Source of the DNA: a virus | IMG/VR virus record: IMGVR_UViG_3300049893_001031 | Location: 1-21,946 of that record | Length of the DNA: 21,946 nucleotides | Reading direction: 5' to 3' (one strand) | Shown here: positions 1 to 7,434 of the stretch, in pieces | Position numbering within the stretch: the stretch's first letter is position 1 | Layout: every line of letters starts with the position of its first letter | The notes under the pieces: generated by a model | What the model was told of the DNA's origin: nothing | Database searches by the model: none | Seen by the model: only the letters and a program-made list of their open reading frames with translations | Translations under genes and position numbers: made by a program

Positions 1-303
1 GATATTTTGTTTAGCCCAGCTGATATTACTTTGAGTTTGTTTTCTGTGCATTGTTTCGGAACATTGTTTACAGTTTTTATGTTTAGGTAAATTTTCTTTT
101 ACTTTATCTCTTGACTTTTGTAAACATTTGCTACAAATTAAACCTTTTTTATCTAATGTGTTTTTACATTGAACACAAAGGTTTCTTGCATTAAGTAAAC
201 GTTGTCTAAAAACGCCCTTAGATATGTTTAAGAACTCTGCGGCTTTTTGCATAGAACCGCAGAGCGTATAAGCGTTTTCTAATTCTTCTTTAGTAAAAGT
301 CAT
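1..303 (-). CDS. Partial small protein with helix-turn-helix and CxxC pairs
   Basis: The ATG lies at 303-301, just after the sheath stop, and the frame stays open to the window edge, so the C-terminus is missing (101 residues visible). Residues about 5-38 look like a helix-turn-helix: GSMQKAAEFLNISKG has the usual 'A..L.IS...' pattern of Fis-like or resolvase-like recognition helices. Two CxxC pairs follow (C43/C46 and C57/C60), which fits a small zinc ribbon. A third CxxC (C78/C81) and H86 follow. The protein is therefore probably DNA-binding. It could be a late transcription regulator or the N-terminal part of a free-standing homing endonuclease, since phage HNH enzymes often pair an HTH with zinc ribbons; the missing part would decide. 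Function is not assigned. Confidence 0.6.
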   Translation of the reverse strand, partial: MTFTKEELENAYTLCGSMQKAAEFLNISKGVFRQRLLNARNLCVQCKNTLDKKGLICSKCLQKSRDKVKENLPKHKNCKQCSETMHRKQTQSNISWAKQNI

Positions 304-311
304 TCAGAATG

Positions 312-2126
312 TTAAGCTGCGGGCAAGCTGAATTCCATAACGATTTCAATAAAGCGTACAGCTTTGTTTGGACGAAGTTGTACACGAACTCGTAGTAATC
401 CTTCGTCTAATTCATCTTTAGTAGGTTCAACTGAGATAACTTTAAACTGTTGATCTTCAGATAGACCTGCGGGAAATAGATAACTGTTATTACGTAAGAA
501 AGATTCGATAGAAGCCTGAACTCGGCCTTGCGTAACAGGAGAGAAGTTCTCCCAAATTTCACGGATAAGGCCCGGCTCTAGAGAAGCTTTAACAAACTGA
601 ACAGTACGCATAACTTGAATTAGGCGTTCGTCTGCAGTTACAGCAGCTCCACCACCAGTATAACCACCATAAACAACATTACCGTAACTAGGAAAAGAAG
701 TTAGACGGTTAATATAAGCTAAGCGTAGAGGGCCTGCGTCTAGACGTTCAGAGATACTTAACATGAAACCTTTGATGCCTGAGATGCCAGCGAATTGTAC
801 GCCTGCAGGAGCGTGTGAAGGACCGCCGATTGACGTATTAGCGTCAATACGAGCAATTACACCTGCTACGTGACCAGTAGGATCAATGTCTAGTAAGTCT
901 CCGTCTTCAGCGTTTTCGGCTTCGTTAAGAACTAGTACAGGGTTAAAATACCACGCACTAACTCGTGAAGGATTATTAACTACTAGATCTTTATAACTAA
1001 TAGCTGAAGGCATATGTAGAGTAACAGTGTTAGCTACAGCTAGACCTGAAACGCTAGCAACAGTAATTTCGTCGTTAGCTGCGTCTACGGCAGTAATAAC
1101 GGTTTTAAAAGCGCCTGCTTTTTTAAGGATCATACCAGCAGTAATTTCTGATAGATCAGGAGAACCTGAGAAAGTAATAACATCACCAGTAATAGCTGAG
1201 ATAGTTAAATCATCAGTCATAGCTACATCAGTGTTAGCTTTTTCTACTTCTTTAGGAACAGCTACTAGAGAGAAACAGGTAGATAAAGTAGCGCCGAATT
1301 CAGTTCTAACAGTTTCAGAATAATCAATTAAGGAACCATGAACTAAATAAGCAGTAGCTAAAGGTAGGCCAGGAGTAGTAATTAGACCGACATTGTCAAT
1401 TACATCAAGAGCACGTAGACCAGTGCCTTCGGCTGCATCGCCAATATAATCATCAGCAGTAGGACGAGCGCCTTGAGTAGTTACGGCGAAAGTAAAACCA
1501 GTAGATGTACCACCAGTACTGTCGCTAAGGTCAGTAGCTGGGCCGCCAGCAGCATTGGTGGCAGTAACCGTATCAGTTACTACAGAAGCGGTAAAATCAG
1601 CTACGCCGTCAAGAGCGGCTTCAAGTGCAGAAGCTACGCCGTTTGCAGTTTCATTTTCGGTAATATCAACCTTAATACCAGTCTTGCCTGCAACAGCAGG
1701 ATCAGTACCGGCGTCATCAACGCTAAACCAAACATAATACTGGTTACGGTCGTAAGCTGAGTTAATATAGAAATATTTGTTATTTAGGCTGCTTGAAACG
1801 TCAGCTACGCACTCAATAGTGCTAACTTCAGCGTCGCCTTGGCCAACGTTTACGATAACAGCTTGGTTGCCTGAACCGGCGTTATCATAATAACCTTTAA
1901 CAGCGTAATAGCCGTCGTCAGCTACTTCGTCTGCCCCGCCGAATAGATCAACGAACTCTTCAAAAGAAGCAACAACCATAGCAGTATTTACAGGAGCAGA
2001 AGATAACGAAGTGCTGATTAGGAAAGAAGCAGAAGAAATACCTGCTCCTTGAATAGAAACATTGCCAATAGGCTGGTCAAAAGCCTGTACTCGTTCTGGA
2101 CCGATATTAGTATTTAAAAGTGCCAT
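312..2126 (-). CDS. Tail sheath protein
   Basis: This 604-residue protein forms the contractile tube around the tail. The C-terminal third (about 460-604) has the family pattern: R..IQVMRT, then an EIWENFSP stretch, a short 'R....IESFL' helix, FKVISVEPTKDELDEG and a final P-x-KAVRFIEI strand used in subunit-subunit interlocking. The central part has DYIGD...GLRALD and VGLITTPGLP, also typical of sheaths. Two stretches look like inserted beta domains: residues about 102-219, with NKYFYINSAYDRNQYYVWF and GTDPAVAGKTGI, and about 303-372, with ITFSGSPDLSEITAG. Inserted surface domains explain the length, which is above that of minimal sheaths. A Shine-Dalgarno AAGGGAG precedes ATG 2126. Its base composition looks richer in GC than the neighbours, as in the capsid gene, which may reflect high expression. 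Confidence 0.92.
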   Translation of the reverse strand: MALLNTNIGPERVQAFDQPIGNVSIQGAGISSASFLISTSLSSAPVNTAMVVASFEEFVDLFGGADEVADDGYYAVKGYYDNAGSGNQAVIVNVGQGDAEVSTIECVADVSSSLNNKYFYINSAYDRNQYYVWFSVDDAGTDPAVAGKTGIKVDITENETANGVASALEAALDGVADFTASVVTDTVTATNAAGGPATDLSDSTGGTSTGFTFAVTTQGARPTADDYIGDAAEGTGLRALDVIDNVGLITTPGLPLATAYLVHGSLIDYSETVRTEFGATLSTCFSLVAVPKEVEKANTDVAMTDDLTISAITGDVITFSGSPDLSEITAGMILKKAGAFKTVITAVDAANDEITVASVSGLAVANTVTLHMPSAISYKDLVVNNPSRVSAWYFNPVLVLNEAENAEDGDLLDIDPTGHVAGVIARIDANTSIGGPSHAPAGVQFAGISGIKGFMLSISERLDAGPLRLAYINRLTSFPSYGNVVYGGYTGGGAAVTADERLIQVMRTVQFVKASLEPGLIREIWENFSPVTQGRVQASIESFLRNNSYLFPAGLSEDQQFKVISVEPTKDELDEGLLRVRVQLRPNKAVRFIEIVMEFSLPAA

Positions 2127-2139
2127 TTAAATTCTCCCT

Positions 2140-3600
2140 TTATATTTCTTCGGAAACTATTATTTCATCAGGTAAAAGTTCGATAGTATTGCCAATATGT
2201 TGAACAACTCCATCGTATTCCACAGGTTCCCCTTGACGATCAATCCACGCCTGAATCCAGAAAGTGAATTCGTGACTCCAGTATTGAGCTTCTTCTACGT
2301 CACGGGTTATGTGGTCCACGTAGTGGAACATTAATAAACAATATTCTGCGTTACTAACAACTCTTGTCGTATTATAAACCGTAAACGTATCAGGAACCGT
2401 CTGATCTAAAACTAATTGAGTAGTACTAATTTTATCTATAATTTTTGCTGTAAAAACTTGCTCGAAACCGTCGCCATTCTGCTTCTTTGTCGGAGTTAAT
2501 TCGTCAAAGATAAATACAGAATCTCCTACAGAATAATCCTCATTACTCTCTACCTCTATCGTTGCACTTCCGCCTACAGTAACATCAGTAATTAACTTCT
2601 TATCTACGCTTAGTTTTGAGCGTATAATAGTAGGTAAAGCTGTTCTTGGAGGATTGAACTCTTCCCACATGCGGTTGGCTACGTCTATGTGAGTGTCTCT
2701 TTCTTTAGAATCAATTCTAACTAAATAATAAATATCTACAGGCACAGAAGGATTTATTTGAGCGTTATTTGCATAAGCTTGGCCAGCGTAACCTGAACTT
2801 GCGTTCTTTATAGGCTGACTTCCGTCTAATACCGAATATTTAATTGAACTAGGATCTGTATTTTGAAATACGTTACCTGTTCTAGAAATAAAAGAATCTT
2901 CTAATAAAGAAGGAGTACCTGCGCCGTCTATAATTAATTTTCCAGCATCTGAATCTACTGCAGTAATATTCCAACTAACAGAAAGACTATCAGTAAATAC
3001 ATCTCCAACTTTAACTGTACTTAAGTCTACTCCTTCTAAGAAACTTATCTCTCTAGTACCTGAGTCAAAGCCTAAAGAAGGTAGTTCTTCTAATAGAGTA
3101 TTAGAAACGGTTATTGTGTGGTTTCCCATATTGCTAGGAGTTACCGCACTGATCTTATAAGTTCCAATATTGTTTCCACTTATAAGCTTTAATAAATAGC
3201 CAACTTGTACTGTTTTTATTTTAAAGATGTTAGTGGTTAAGGTGTTGCCGGGTGCAGTAATAAGGCCGTCAGAGCCGCCTAGGATTACTTTATATGCTTT
3301 CTCAGAGGTTATGATAGGGGAGGTTATGATCCTGCCATATTGGGGTATAACTCGCTTAGAAAACCTATCCTCTGCCATCTTAACTAGTTTTAAAAAGAAG
3401 TGAGGGTATTGAATCTGTCTAGTATTGGCGCTTGAGTCGTAAAAATTAGCTTCTACAGGAAGGGCTATGCTTTCTCCAGTAAAAGGATCAAAAGTGTCTT
3501 TAAGAACCGTCATACTAGGGGTTCTGTCGTCATGAAAGGTAATCCTTCTTACCTCTCGACTTAAAGCTTCTTCTATGTCTCGAAGAATCCTGACACTCAT
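2140..3600 (-). CDS. Virion protein, probable tail-completion or connector protein
   Basis: This 486-residue protein is just upstream of the sheath. Residues 1-100 and 285-486 resemble one globular protein, with segments such as YYLVRIDSKERDTHIDVANR and a C-terminal EEAQYWSHEFTFWIQAWID. The middle (about 100-260) and 340-415 hold beta-rich inserts. One of them (about 184-230, with ISFLEGVDLSTVKVGDVF and NITAVDSDAGK) matches in pattern an insert of the sheath protein. Position suggests a tail terminator, neck or sheath-associated connector protein, but I do not recognise the family firmly. The start ATG overlaps the stop of the upstream gene as TAATG, so translational coupling is likely. Confidence 0.6.
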   Translation of the reverse strand: MSVRILRDIEEALSREVRRITFHDDRTPSMTVLKDTFDPFTGESIALPVEANFYDSSANTRQIQYPHFFLKLVKMAEDRFSKRVIPQYGRIITSPIITSEKAYKVILGGSDGLITAPGNTLTTNIFKIKTVQVGYLLKLISGNNIGTYKISAVTPSNMGNHTITVSNTLLEELPSLGFDSGTREISFLEGVDLSTVKVGDVFTDSLSVSWNITAVDSDAGKLIIDGAGTPSLLEDSFISRTGNVFQNTDPSSIKYSVLDGSQPIKNASSGYAGQAYANNAQINPSVPVDIYYLVRIDSKERDTHIDVANRMWEEFNPPRTALPTIIRSKLSVDKKLITDVTVGGSATIEVESNEDYSVGDSVFIFDELTPTKKQNGDGFEQVFTAKIIDKISTTQLVLDQTVPDTFTVYNTTRVVSNAEYCLLMFHYVDHITRDVEEAQYWSHEFTFWIQAWIDRQGEPVEYDGVVQHIGNTIELLPDEIIVSEEI

Positions 3601-4676
3601 TATTTAGACTTTCTTAAAAGTTTTACGAATTGTTTTATAAAATATCTAAACCATTGGATTTTTTCTATAGAACACCATTGTTTAACTAATAAGCCTAACT
3701 CTTTAACAGTGTCTTTTTCTAAGGTAGCCTTTTTAGACACTATAATGTATCGAACTTCATTCTTTTTCTTTTTTTTAACCCACTTTAATGAGTTAATAAA
3801 ATCTGTTACGTTTTTATAATCCGCTAGCGGTTCATTGGCTAGAGCGCCTTTTTTTAAGGCTATAAGTTTATCTTGTATTTTAGTTTTCTTTTTACTGTCT
3901 AAATGTTCAGCTAGTCGCTCTGCTGTTTCAAAGTCTCCTTTTTTAATATTATCCATAATTGAGGTAATATTTATGAAAGACTTTCTTATAGTATCAACGG
4001 CTTCTTGTTTTAACGTCCATTCGGCATAAGGTGAGTCAGAATCTGCTCTTTTCCTGGTTGCGTCCTTCTCAAAACGTTCTTCTGGAGTTAGACCTTTTTT
4101 CGGCTTCTCTCTATTGATGCCCGTTTGAGTAGAACATTTTATTTTTACTTTGTCTGATAAATCTATGCCAGGATTTATATAATAATTTAATTTTCCCGAA
4201 GTGTCTGGTAAAATAAATACCGCTTTATTTATATAGTTTACGGCGGCAGCATAGTGGGATTCTGCTGTATCTTCAGGATTTATGTTCATTCTCAGAGTTA
4301 CTCTATTGGCTTCCATACTATTTTTAGAGTGATGGCCGACCAATATATTAGTTTCTATTACCTCTGAAAAACTTTTACTTTCATTATATTCCGTATAACC
4401 TGCTTTACTACCTGTAAAAAACTTTAAAACATCATTTTGTATTTTAGATATATCAAAAACTTCTTGTCCGAGATTATTAGTCGCTTTGGTTTTAGTTTTT
4501 TTTGGTTGTAGTTTTAAAGTCTCTAGTTTTAGCAAAAGTTGTTTTTTAAGTTCGACTAAAGAAGCGTTTAGTTTAGGGTCTAAAATTTCACCTTCTATTG
4601 TCTGCTTTAGCGTATTTTGTAGATTGCTTAAAAGCTTTTCTACGTTCTTTGAATCAACTTTTATATTGACTTGCAT
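3600..4676 (-). CDS. Lysine-rich virion-region protein of unknown function
   Basis: This protein has 358 residues and a high lysine content. The N-terminal 60 residues (starting MQVNIKVDSKNVEKLLSNLQ) read as a beta strand plus long amphipathic helices, somewhat like the start of HK97-gp10-type tail completion proteins, but the protein is much longer than that family. The middle contains mixed beta segments (VTLRMNINPEDTAESHYAAA) and a charged stretch around 195-220. The C-terminal part is helical and ends in basic residues (FVKLLRKSK). It lies between the putative adaptor and the protein upstream of the sheath, so a role in the head-tail neck is inferred from position only. It ends in a TAATG overlap with the next gene. 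Confidence 0.5.
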   Translation of the reverse strand: MQVNIKVDSKNVEKLLSNLQNTLKQTIEGEILDPKLNASLVELKKQLLLKLETLKLQPKKTKTKATNNLGQEVFDISKIQNDVLKFFTGSKAGYTEYNESKSFSEVIETNILVGHHSKNSMEANRVTLRMNINPEDTAESHYAAAVNYINKAVFILPDTSGKLNYYINPGIDLSDKVKIKCSTQTGINREKPKKGLTPEERFEKDATRKRADSDSPYAEWTLKQEAVDTIRKSFINITSIMDNIKKGDFETAERLAEHLDSKKKTKIQDKLIALKKGALANEPLADYKNVTDFINSLKWVKKKKKNEVRYIIVSKKATLEKDTVKELGLLVKQWCSIEKIQWFRYFIKQFVKLLRKSK

Positions 4677-4678
4677 TA

Positions 4679-5440
4679 TTAGCCTCGGCCAAAGCTGATT
4701 CCTTGTGAGTTTGCCCCTTTTCTCTTCTCTTGGTCTAAGATTTTAGACCACTCTGTACGCCAATAGGTAAGATTCTGGTCTGAAACACTAGAGCCATCTT
4801 CTCCCCTACTTGCCAACATAATACTCCAAACAGTGTAATATATACAAAATAGTTTGTAGTTTTCTGTATTTCCTCTAGCTCTAAACAAAGCTAGTTCTTC
4901 TCTAAGTTTTGTAGCAGCGTTTCTTAAATGAAATTCTATAACGTTATTTCTAGCGGTTAAATCTTTTCGTATAGTTTCAGGAAGATATTCATCAATATTA
5001 AACTTCATCATACGAACGTCAGAAATGGTAGCATAACTTACTGTCTTAATTCCAATCTGACCGGCGCTGGCTAATATGTTAATATATTCGTCGCCAAAAG
5101 GATATAAGTCTCCCCCAAGCGTTCCTCTATAACTGATTATATATTCATCAGAAGGGATTATATCAGCAGGAATATTCCAGATAAATTGGTACTCAAACTG
5201 CTGGCCGGGGACTAGGGTGCCGTTTAACGTGGCAATAACAACTGGAGTAGTTGAACCGCTCTTGTTTAAAAACATAGGTTCAAAAATAGAAGCTTGGGGA
5301 GTAGTTAGGTTGTCTACCGTAACTGGAACTCCGTTATTTATAAAAATAACTTTAAAAGTAGCCGCCGTACCTCTAACGAATTGGTACGAGTCTATAGGCT
5401 CTACTCTTGTTCCTGTAACAGGACTAATTACTGCGCTCAT
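4679..5440 (-). CDS. Putative head-tail adaptor with Ig-like N-terminus
   Basis: This 253-residue protein has two visible parts. Residues about 1-130 are beta-rich, with a pattern seen in Ig-like virion domains (RGTAATFKVIFINNGVPV, then YIISYRGTLGG). Residues about 133-235 are helical: ATISDVRMMKFNID, then NNVIEFHLRNAATKLREELA, then a helix around YTVWSIMLASRG. A compact helical bundle that starts with a short 'T..DVR' segment resembles the adaptor proteins that sit under the portal (gp6/gp15-like connectors), and the gene is placed with the neck and tail genes. The family assignment is an inference. Its ATG overlaps the stop of the coiled-coil membrane gene as TAATG. Confidence 0.5.
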   Translation of the reverse strand: MSAVISPVTGTRVEPIDSYQFVRGTAATFKVIFINNGVPVTVDNLTTPQASIFEPMFLNKSGSTTPVVIATLNGTLVPGQQFEYQFIWNIPADIIPSDEYIISYRGTLGGDLYPFGDEYINILASAGQIGIKTVSYATISDVRMMKFNIDEYLPETIRKDLTARNNVIEFHLRNAATKLREELALFRARGNTENYKLFCIYYTVWSIMLASRGEDGSSVSDQNLTYWRTEWSKILDQEKRKGANSQGISFGRG

Positions 5441-5769
5441 TATTTAAGTCCTATAAGCCAAGTTATTATTGTACCAGCAGAAATTAACATCGCTAAAATA
5501 TAATAAATAAAACCCGGAATTTTGAACTTAAATTCCAGGTTTTCTTTTTGTTCTTTTTTGTATTTTTCTACAGCTTGCTTTGCAATGTAGTCTTCGTGTA
5601 GTGGGCTAATTAGTTTACTAAAGTCTTCTACCACCGTTTGCAAATCGTCTGTACGTTTTATATGATATTCTAAGTCTTTCGTATTTTTAATTACTGCTTC
5701 TTTTATATCCGTCACATCTTGTTCTATTTTGTCTACTTTATTTATAAGGAGAGTCTCTATTTCAGACAT
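5440..5769 (-). CDS. Coiled-coil protein with C-terminal membrane segment, holin-like
   Basis: This 109-residue protein has residues 1-80 almost all charged and helical, with heptad-like hydrophobic spacing. Residues about 87-107 (FIYYILAMLISAGTIITWLI) form one transmembrane segment, and there is almost no tail after it. This topology is that of XhlA-type lysis accessory proteins, which act with a holin, and it resembles some spanin-like or tail-anchor proteins as well. The neighbours upstream are a second tiny membrane protein and a papain-like hydrolase, so a role in lysis is the simplest reading. A Shine-Dalgarno GAGGG lies before ATG 5769, and a good sigma70-like promoter sits just upstream. 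Confidence 0.6.
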   Translation of the reverse strand: MSEIETLLINKVDKIEQDVTDIKEAVIKNTKDLEYHIKRTDDLQTVVEDFSKLISPLHEDYIAKQAVEKYKKEQKENLEFKFKIPGFIYYILAMLISAGTIITWLIGLK

Positions 5770-5792
5770 AACACGCCCTCACTTTTAACCCA

Positions 5793-5821
5793 TTAATAAT
5801 AAGGAGTATAGTACTTGTCAA
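5793..5821 (-). promoter_or_regulatory. Sigma70-like promoter inside the late region
   Basis: On the minus strand a perfect -35 box TTGACA (5821-5816) is followed after 17 bp by TATTAA (5798-5793), a 4/6 match to the -10 consensus. Predicted transcripts would start near 5786, about 18 nt before ATG 5769, and read into the membrane protein, the connector genes and the sheath. The -35 box directly abuts the stop codon of the upstream 41-aa ORF. No experimental support is available; the call rests on box quality and spacing. Confidence 0.6.
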
Positions 5822-5947
5822 CTATTTAATAATTAAGTATAAAATAGCTATATTACACATCAAAATAGCGCCTAAAAATAAATATATTATTAAAGGTAGG
5901 GCTTGCTTTTGAGGTTGATTTGTTTTATTTCTAGCTAGTCTGGCCAT
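5822..5947 (-). CDS. 41-residue single-pass membrane peptide
   Basis: A short ORF runs from ATG 5947 to TAG 5822. Its first 16 residues are polar and basic (MARLARNKTNQPQKQA), and residues about 17-40 are almost fully hydrophobic (LPLIIYLFLGAILMCNIAIL), ending in one lysine. This is a clean basic N-terminus plus one membrane helix. The start overlaps the end of the hydrolase gene by 17 bp in another frame, as is common for coupled phage genes. It sits between the hydrolase and another membrane protein, so it may be a small holin, an antiholin or a spanin part. No distinct Shine-Dalgarno was identified, so expression depends on coupling. A chance ORF cannot be excluded, but the composition argues against it. 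Confidence 0.5.
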   Translation of the reverse strand: MARLARNKTNQPQKQALPLIIYLFLGAILMCNIAILYLIIK

Positions 5948-6428
5948 TTAGCAGCTCATAAATATCTTTAGGAGTTAATTCATCTAAGTTATTGATTTTG
6001 TAGTCTAATTCTACTAGAAGTTCTCCTACGTACTCAGAACAAATGTAGGTTTTGTCTCCATCTCTGTAAGGGTTCTGTATCTTCTTACCTACTAGAGCGT
6101 GTAGTCTTACTATGCCGAGCCCTAATAACTGTTTAATGCCATAGTCCTTATTAAGATTTTTATAGACTTTTTTAAATAAGGCTTGTTCTTGCTTGTCTGA
6201 GACTTTTAGAATGACTTCTTTAATTTTTATATTTTTTGTGGAAAAGTCAGTATCTGTCCAACACCTAGTCTTTAGTCCGGCGGCTTCAAATACTAACCAA
6301 TCTCCAACCTTTGGCTCATACATCTTAGTGTAGACATGAGAGAACTTTGTGTTTTCTGTTTTTCTTATAATAAAAGACGGTAGGGTTTCTTTTTTAGGTC
6401 TAGAAAAACCTATAATCAAAGTCTTCAT
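5931..6428 (-). CDS. Papain-like (NlpC/P60-type, permuted) cysteine hydrolase
   Basis: This 165-residue protein has the motif order of permuted papain-like amidases of the YiiX/YebB type. The probable catalytic histidine comes first, at H31 in TKFSHVYTKM, after a strand 'LIIGFSRP'. The probable catalytic cysteine is C130 in TYICSEYVGELL, with the frequent C-S-E triplet. The VFEAAG segment (around 46-51) may supply a further active-site or structural residue. In this fold such enzymes cleave peptide or amide bonds, so the protein could act on peptidoglycan stem peptides or on a host lipid or protein substrate. The neighbouring membrane peptides favour a lysis role. There is no signal peptide, so export would need a holin. 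The start ATG lies 3 bp after the upstream stop. Confidence 0.65.
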   Translation of the reverse strand: MKTLIIGFSRPKKETLPSFIIRKTENTKFSHVYTKMYEPKVGDWLVFEAAGLKTRCWTDTDFSTKNIKIKEVILKVSDKQEQALFKKVYKNLNKDYGIKQLLGLGIVRLHALVGKKIQNPYRDGDKTYICSEYVGELLVELDYKINNLDELTPKDIYELLNGQTS

Positions 6429-6431
6429 AAC

Positions 6432-6896
6432 TTAAGTCCCTAGAAAATTATTTAATTCAGATAAACAGTAGTCTAGTTCCTCTTGATATTCTGGATAGCT
6501 ATTATATACAGCTTGGACAGCAGCTCTCGCTGTACGTAGTGCTCCACCTTCTAATAAAAAGCCTATAGACACTAATTGAGTTACTATAGAAGAAACTTGC
6601 TGTTCTGTCCTAGAGAGTACTAAATTCTTGCCTCCGATTTTAGCAATCATTTCTTTTTTTAATTTTATTCCAAAGTCTCTAGCACAAGCTACGGTTTTTA
6701 TTGCTACTTTTAAAGGATCTTGTTCTGTAGAAATAAAATGATTATCTTCAAGAATCCAACCTACTTCAGGACTAACGAACATTTCGTCAATATCTACAAC
6801 TAGTTGATTCTTTTTAGCATACTCCGCATACTCTTCTTCTTCTAAAAAACTTATTGAAGTAATAATATTATCATTAACTAGTGCATATTTTTTCAT
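6432..6896 (-). CDS. Tail-fibre-assembly-type chaperone
   Basis: This 154-residue protein has an N-terminus (MKKYALVNDNIITSISFLEEE) and a following segment (SPEVGWILEDNHF, residues about 42-54) in the classic pattern of phage tail fibre assembly proteins: a short beta domain stating 'V.PEVGW.Y...F' and then a helical C-terminal part. The helices cover about 60-154 (TVACARDFGIKLKKEMIAKI; EELDYCLSELNNFLG). It follows the fibre-like genes in the same operon, which fits a role in folding or trimerising them. These chaperones normally sit directly downstream of their client, which here would be the 177-residue protein or the repeat protein. Confidence 0.65.
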   Translation of the reverse strand: MKKYALVNDNIITSISFLEEEEYAEYAKKNQLVVDIDEMFVSPEVGWILEDNHFISTEQDPLKVAIKTVACARDFGIKLKKEMIAKIGGKNLVLSRTEQQVSSIVTQLVSIGFLLEGGALRTARAAVQAVYNSYPEYQEELDYCLSELNNFLGT

Positions 6897-6899
6897 ATA

Positions 6900-7433
6900 T
6901 TATTCATCCATTTTAGTTAAATCTAGGAAATCTACATCTTTTCTTAAACGTACAACTGAATCGTAAATACCTAAATGGTTCAAATATATACGATCTCGGA
7001 AGGTTTCAGATAAACGAGTCAATACGCACTCGACCATTATAGAACCTTCTCCATCTAAATTAATATTTAGGCTTGAGAGATTTATATTGCTTATATAATA
7101 ATTATTTGGCAGGATGGTTCCTGTAAAAGTTCCTAACAAAGTTTCTGTCCAACTTGTAACACTTACTCCGTAGACGCTAAAAGTACAAGAACTTGCCGCA
7201 GAAATGGTTCCATTAGAAGAGTTATAAAGATAAGCTGCCAGTTTAATTTGGTTAAAATTTGCAGTATTAAACTGGCCTGCATTTTTTAGTATCAACACAT
7301 TAGGCGTAAGAAAACTATTAGAATTAAATAGAAATTGCCATTCAGTACTAGCATTTTGTATAAAACGTTTAGAATAATCTACCCGAAGAACGGAAGCCTC
7401 TTCGCTATCTTGTGCTATTAAGTATTCTGGCAT
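6900..7433 (-). CDS. Beta-rich tail fibre or receptor-binding candidate
   Basis: This 177-residue protein is rich in Ser, Thr, Asn and aromatic residues and has alternating strand patterns (FTGTILPNNYYISNINLSSL; GSIMVECVLTRLSE), with no helices of note. Its start, MPEYLIAQDSEEAS, resembles the first residues of the upstream protein (MPDILIQNGGFYQ), suggesting a shared N-terminal attachment strand. The middle resembles a carbohydrate-binding jelly-roll in composition, but I recognise no family. It is followed after 3 bp by the chaperone gene, so it is a plausible receptor-binding tip. This is inference from composition and position. Confidence 0.45.
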   Translation of the reverse strand: MPEYLIAQDSEEASVLRVDYSKRFIQNASTEWQFLFNSNSFLTPNVLILKNAGQFNTANFNQIKLAAYLYNSSNGTISAASSCTFSVYGVSVTSWTETLLGTFTGTILPNNYYISNINLSSLNINLDGEGSIMVECVLTRLSETFRDRIYLNHLGIYDSVVRLRKDVDFLDLTKMDE

Positions 7434-7434
7434 A

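Noticed and set aside
1027-1760. Plus-strand ORFs opposite the sheath gene
   Set aside because: They mirror the sheath codons and have low-complexity Ser/Val/Ala composition typical of antisense shadows.
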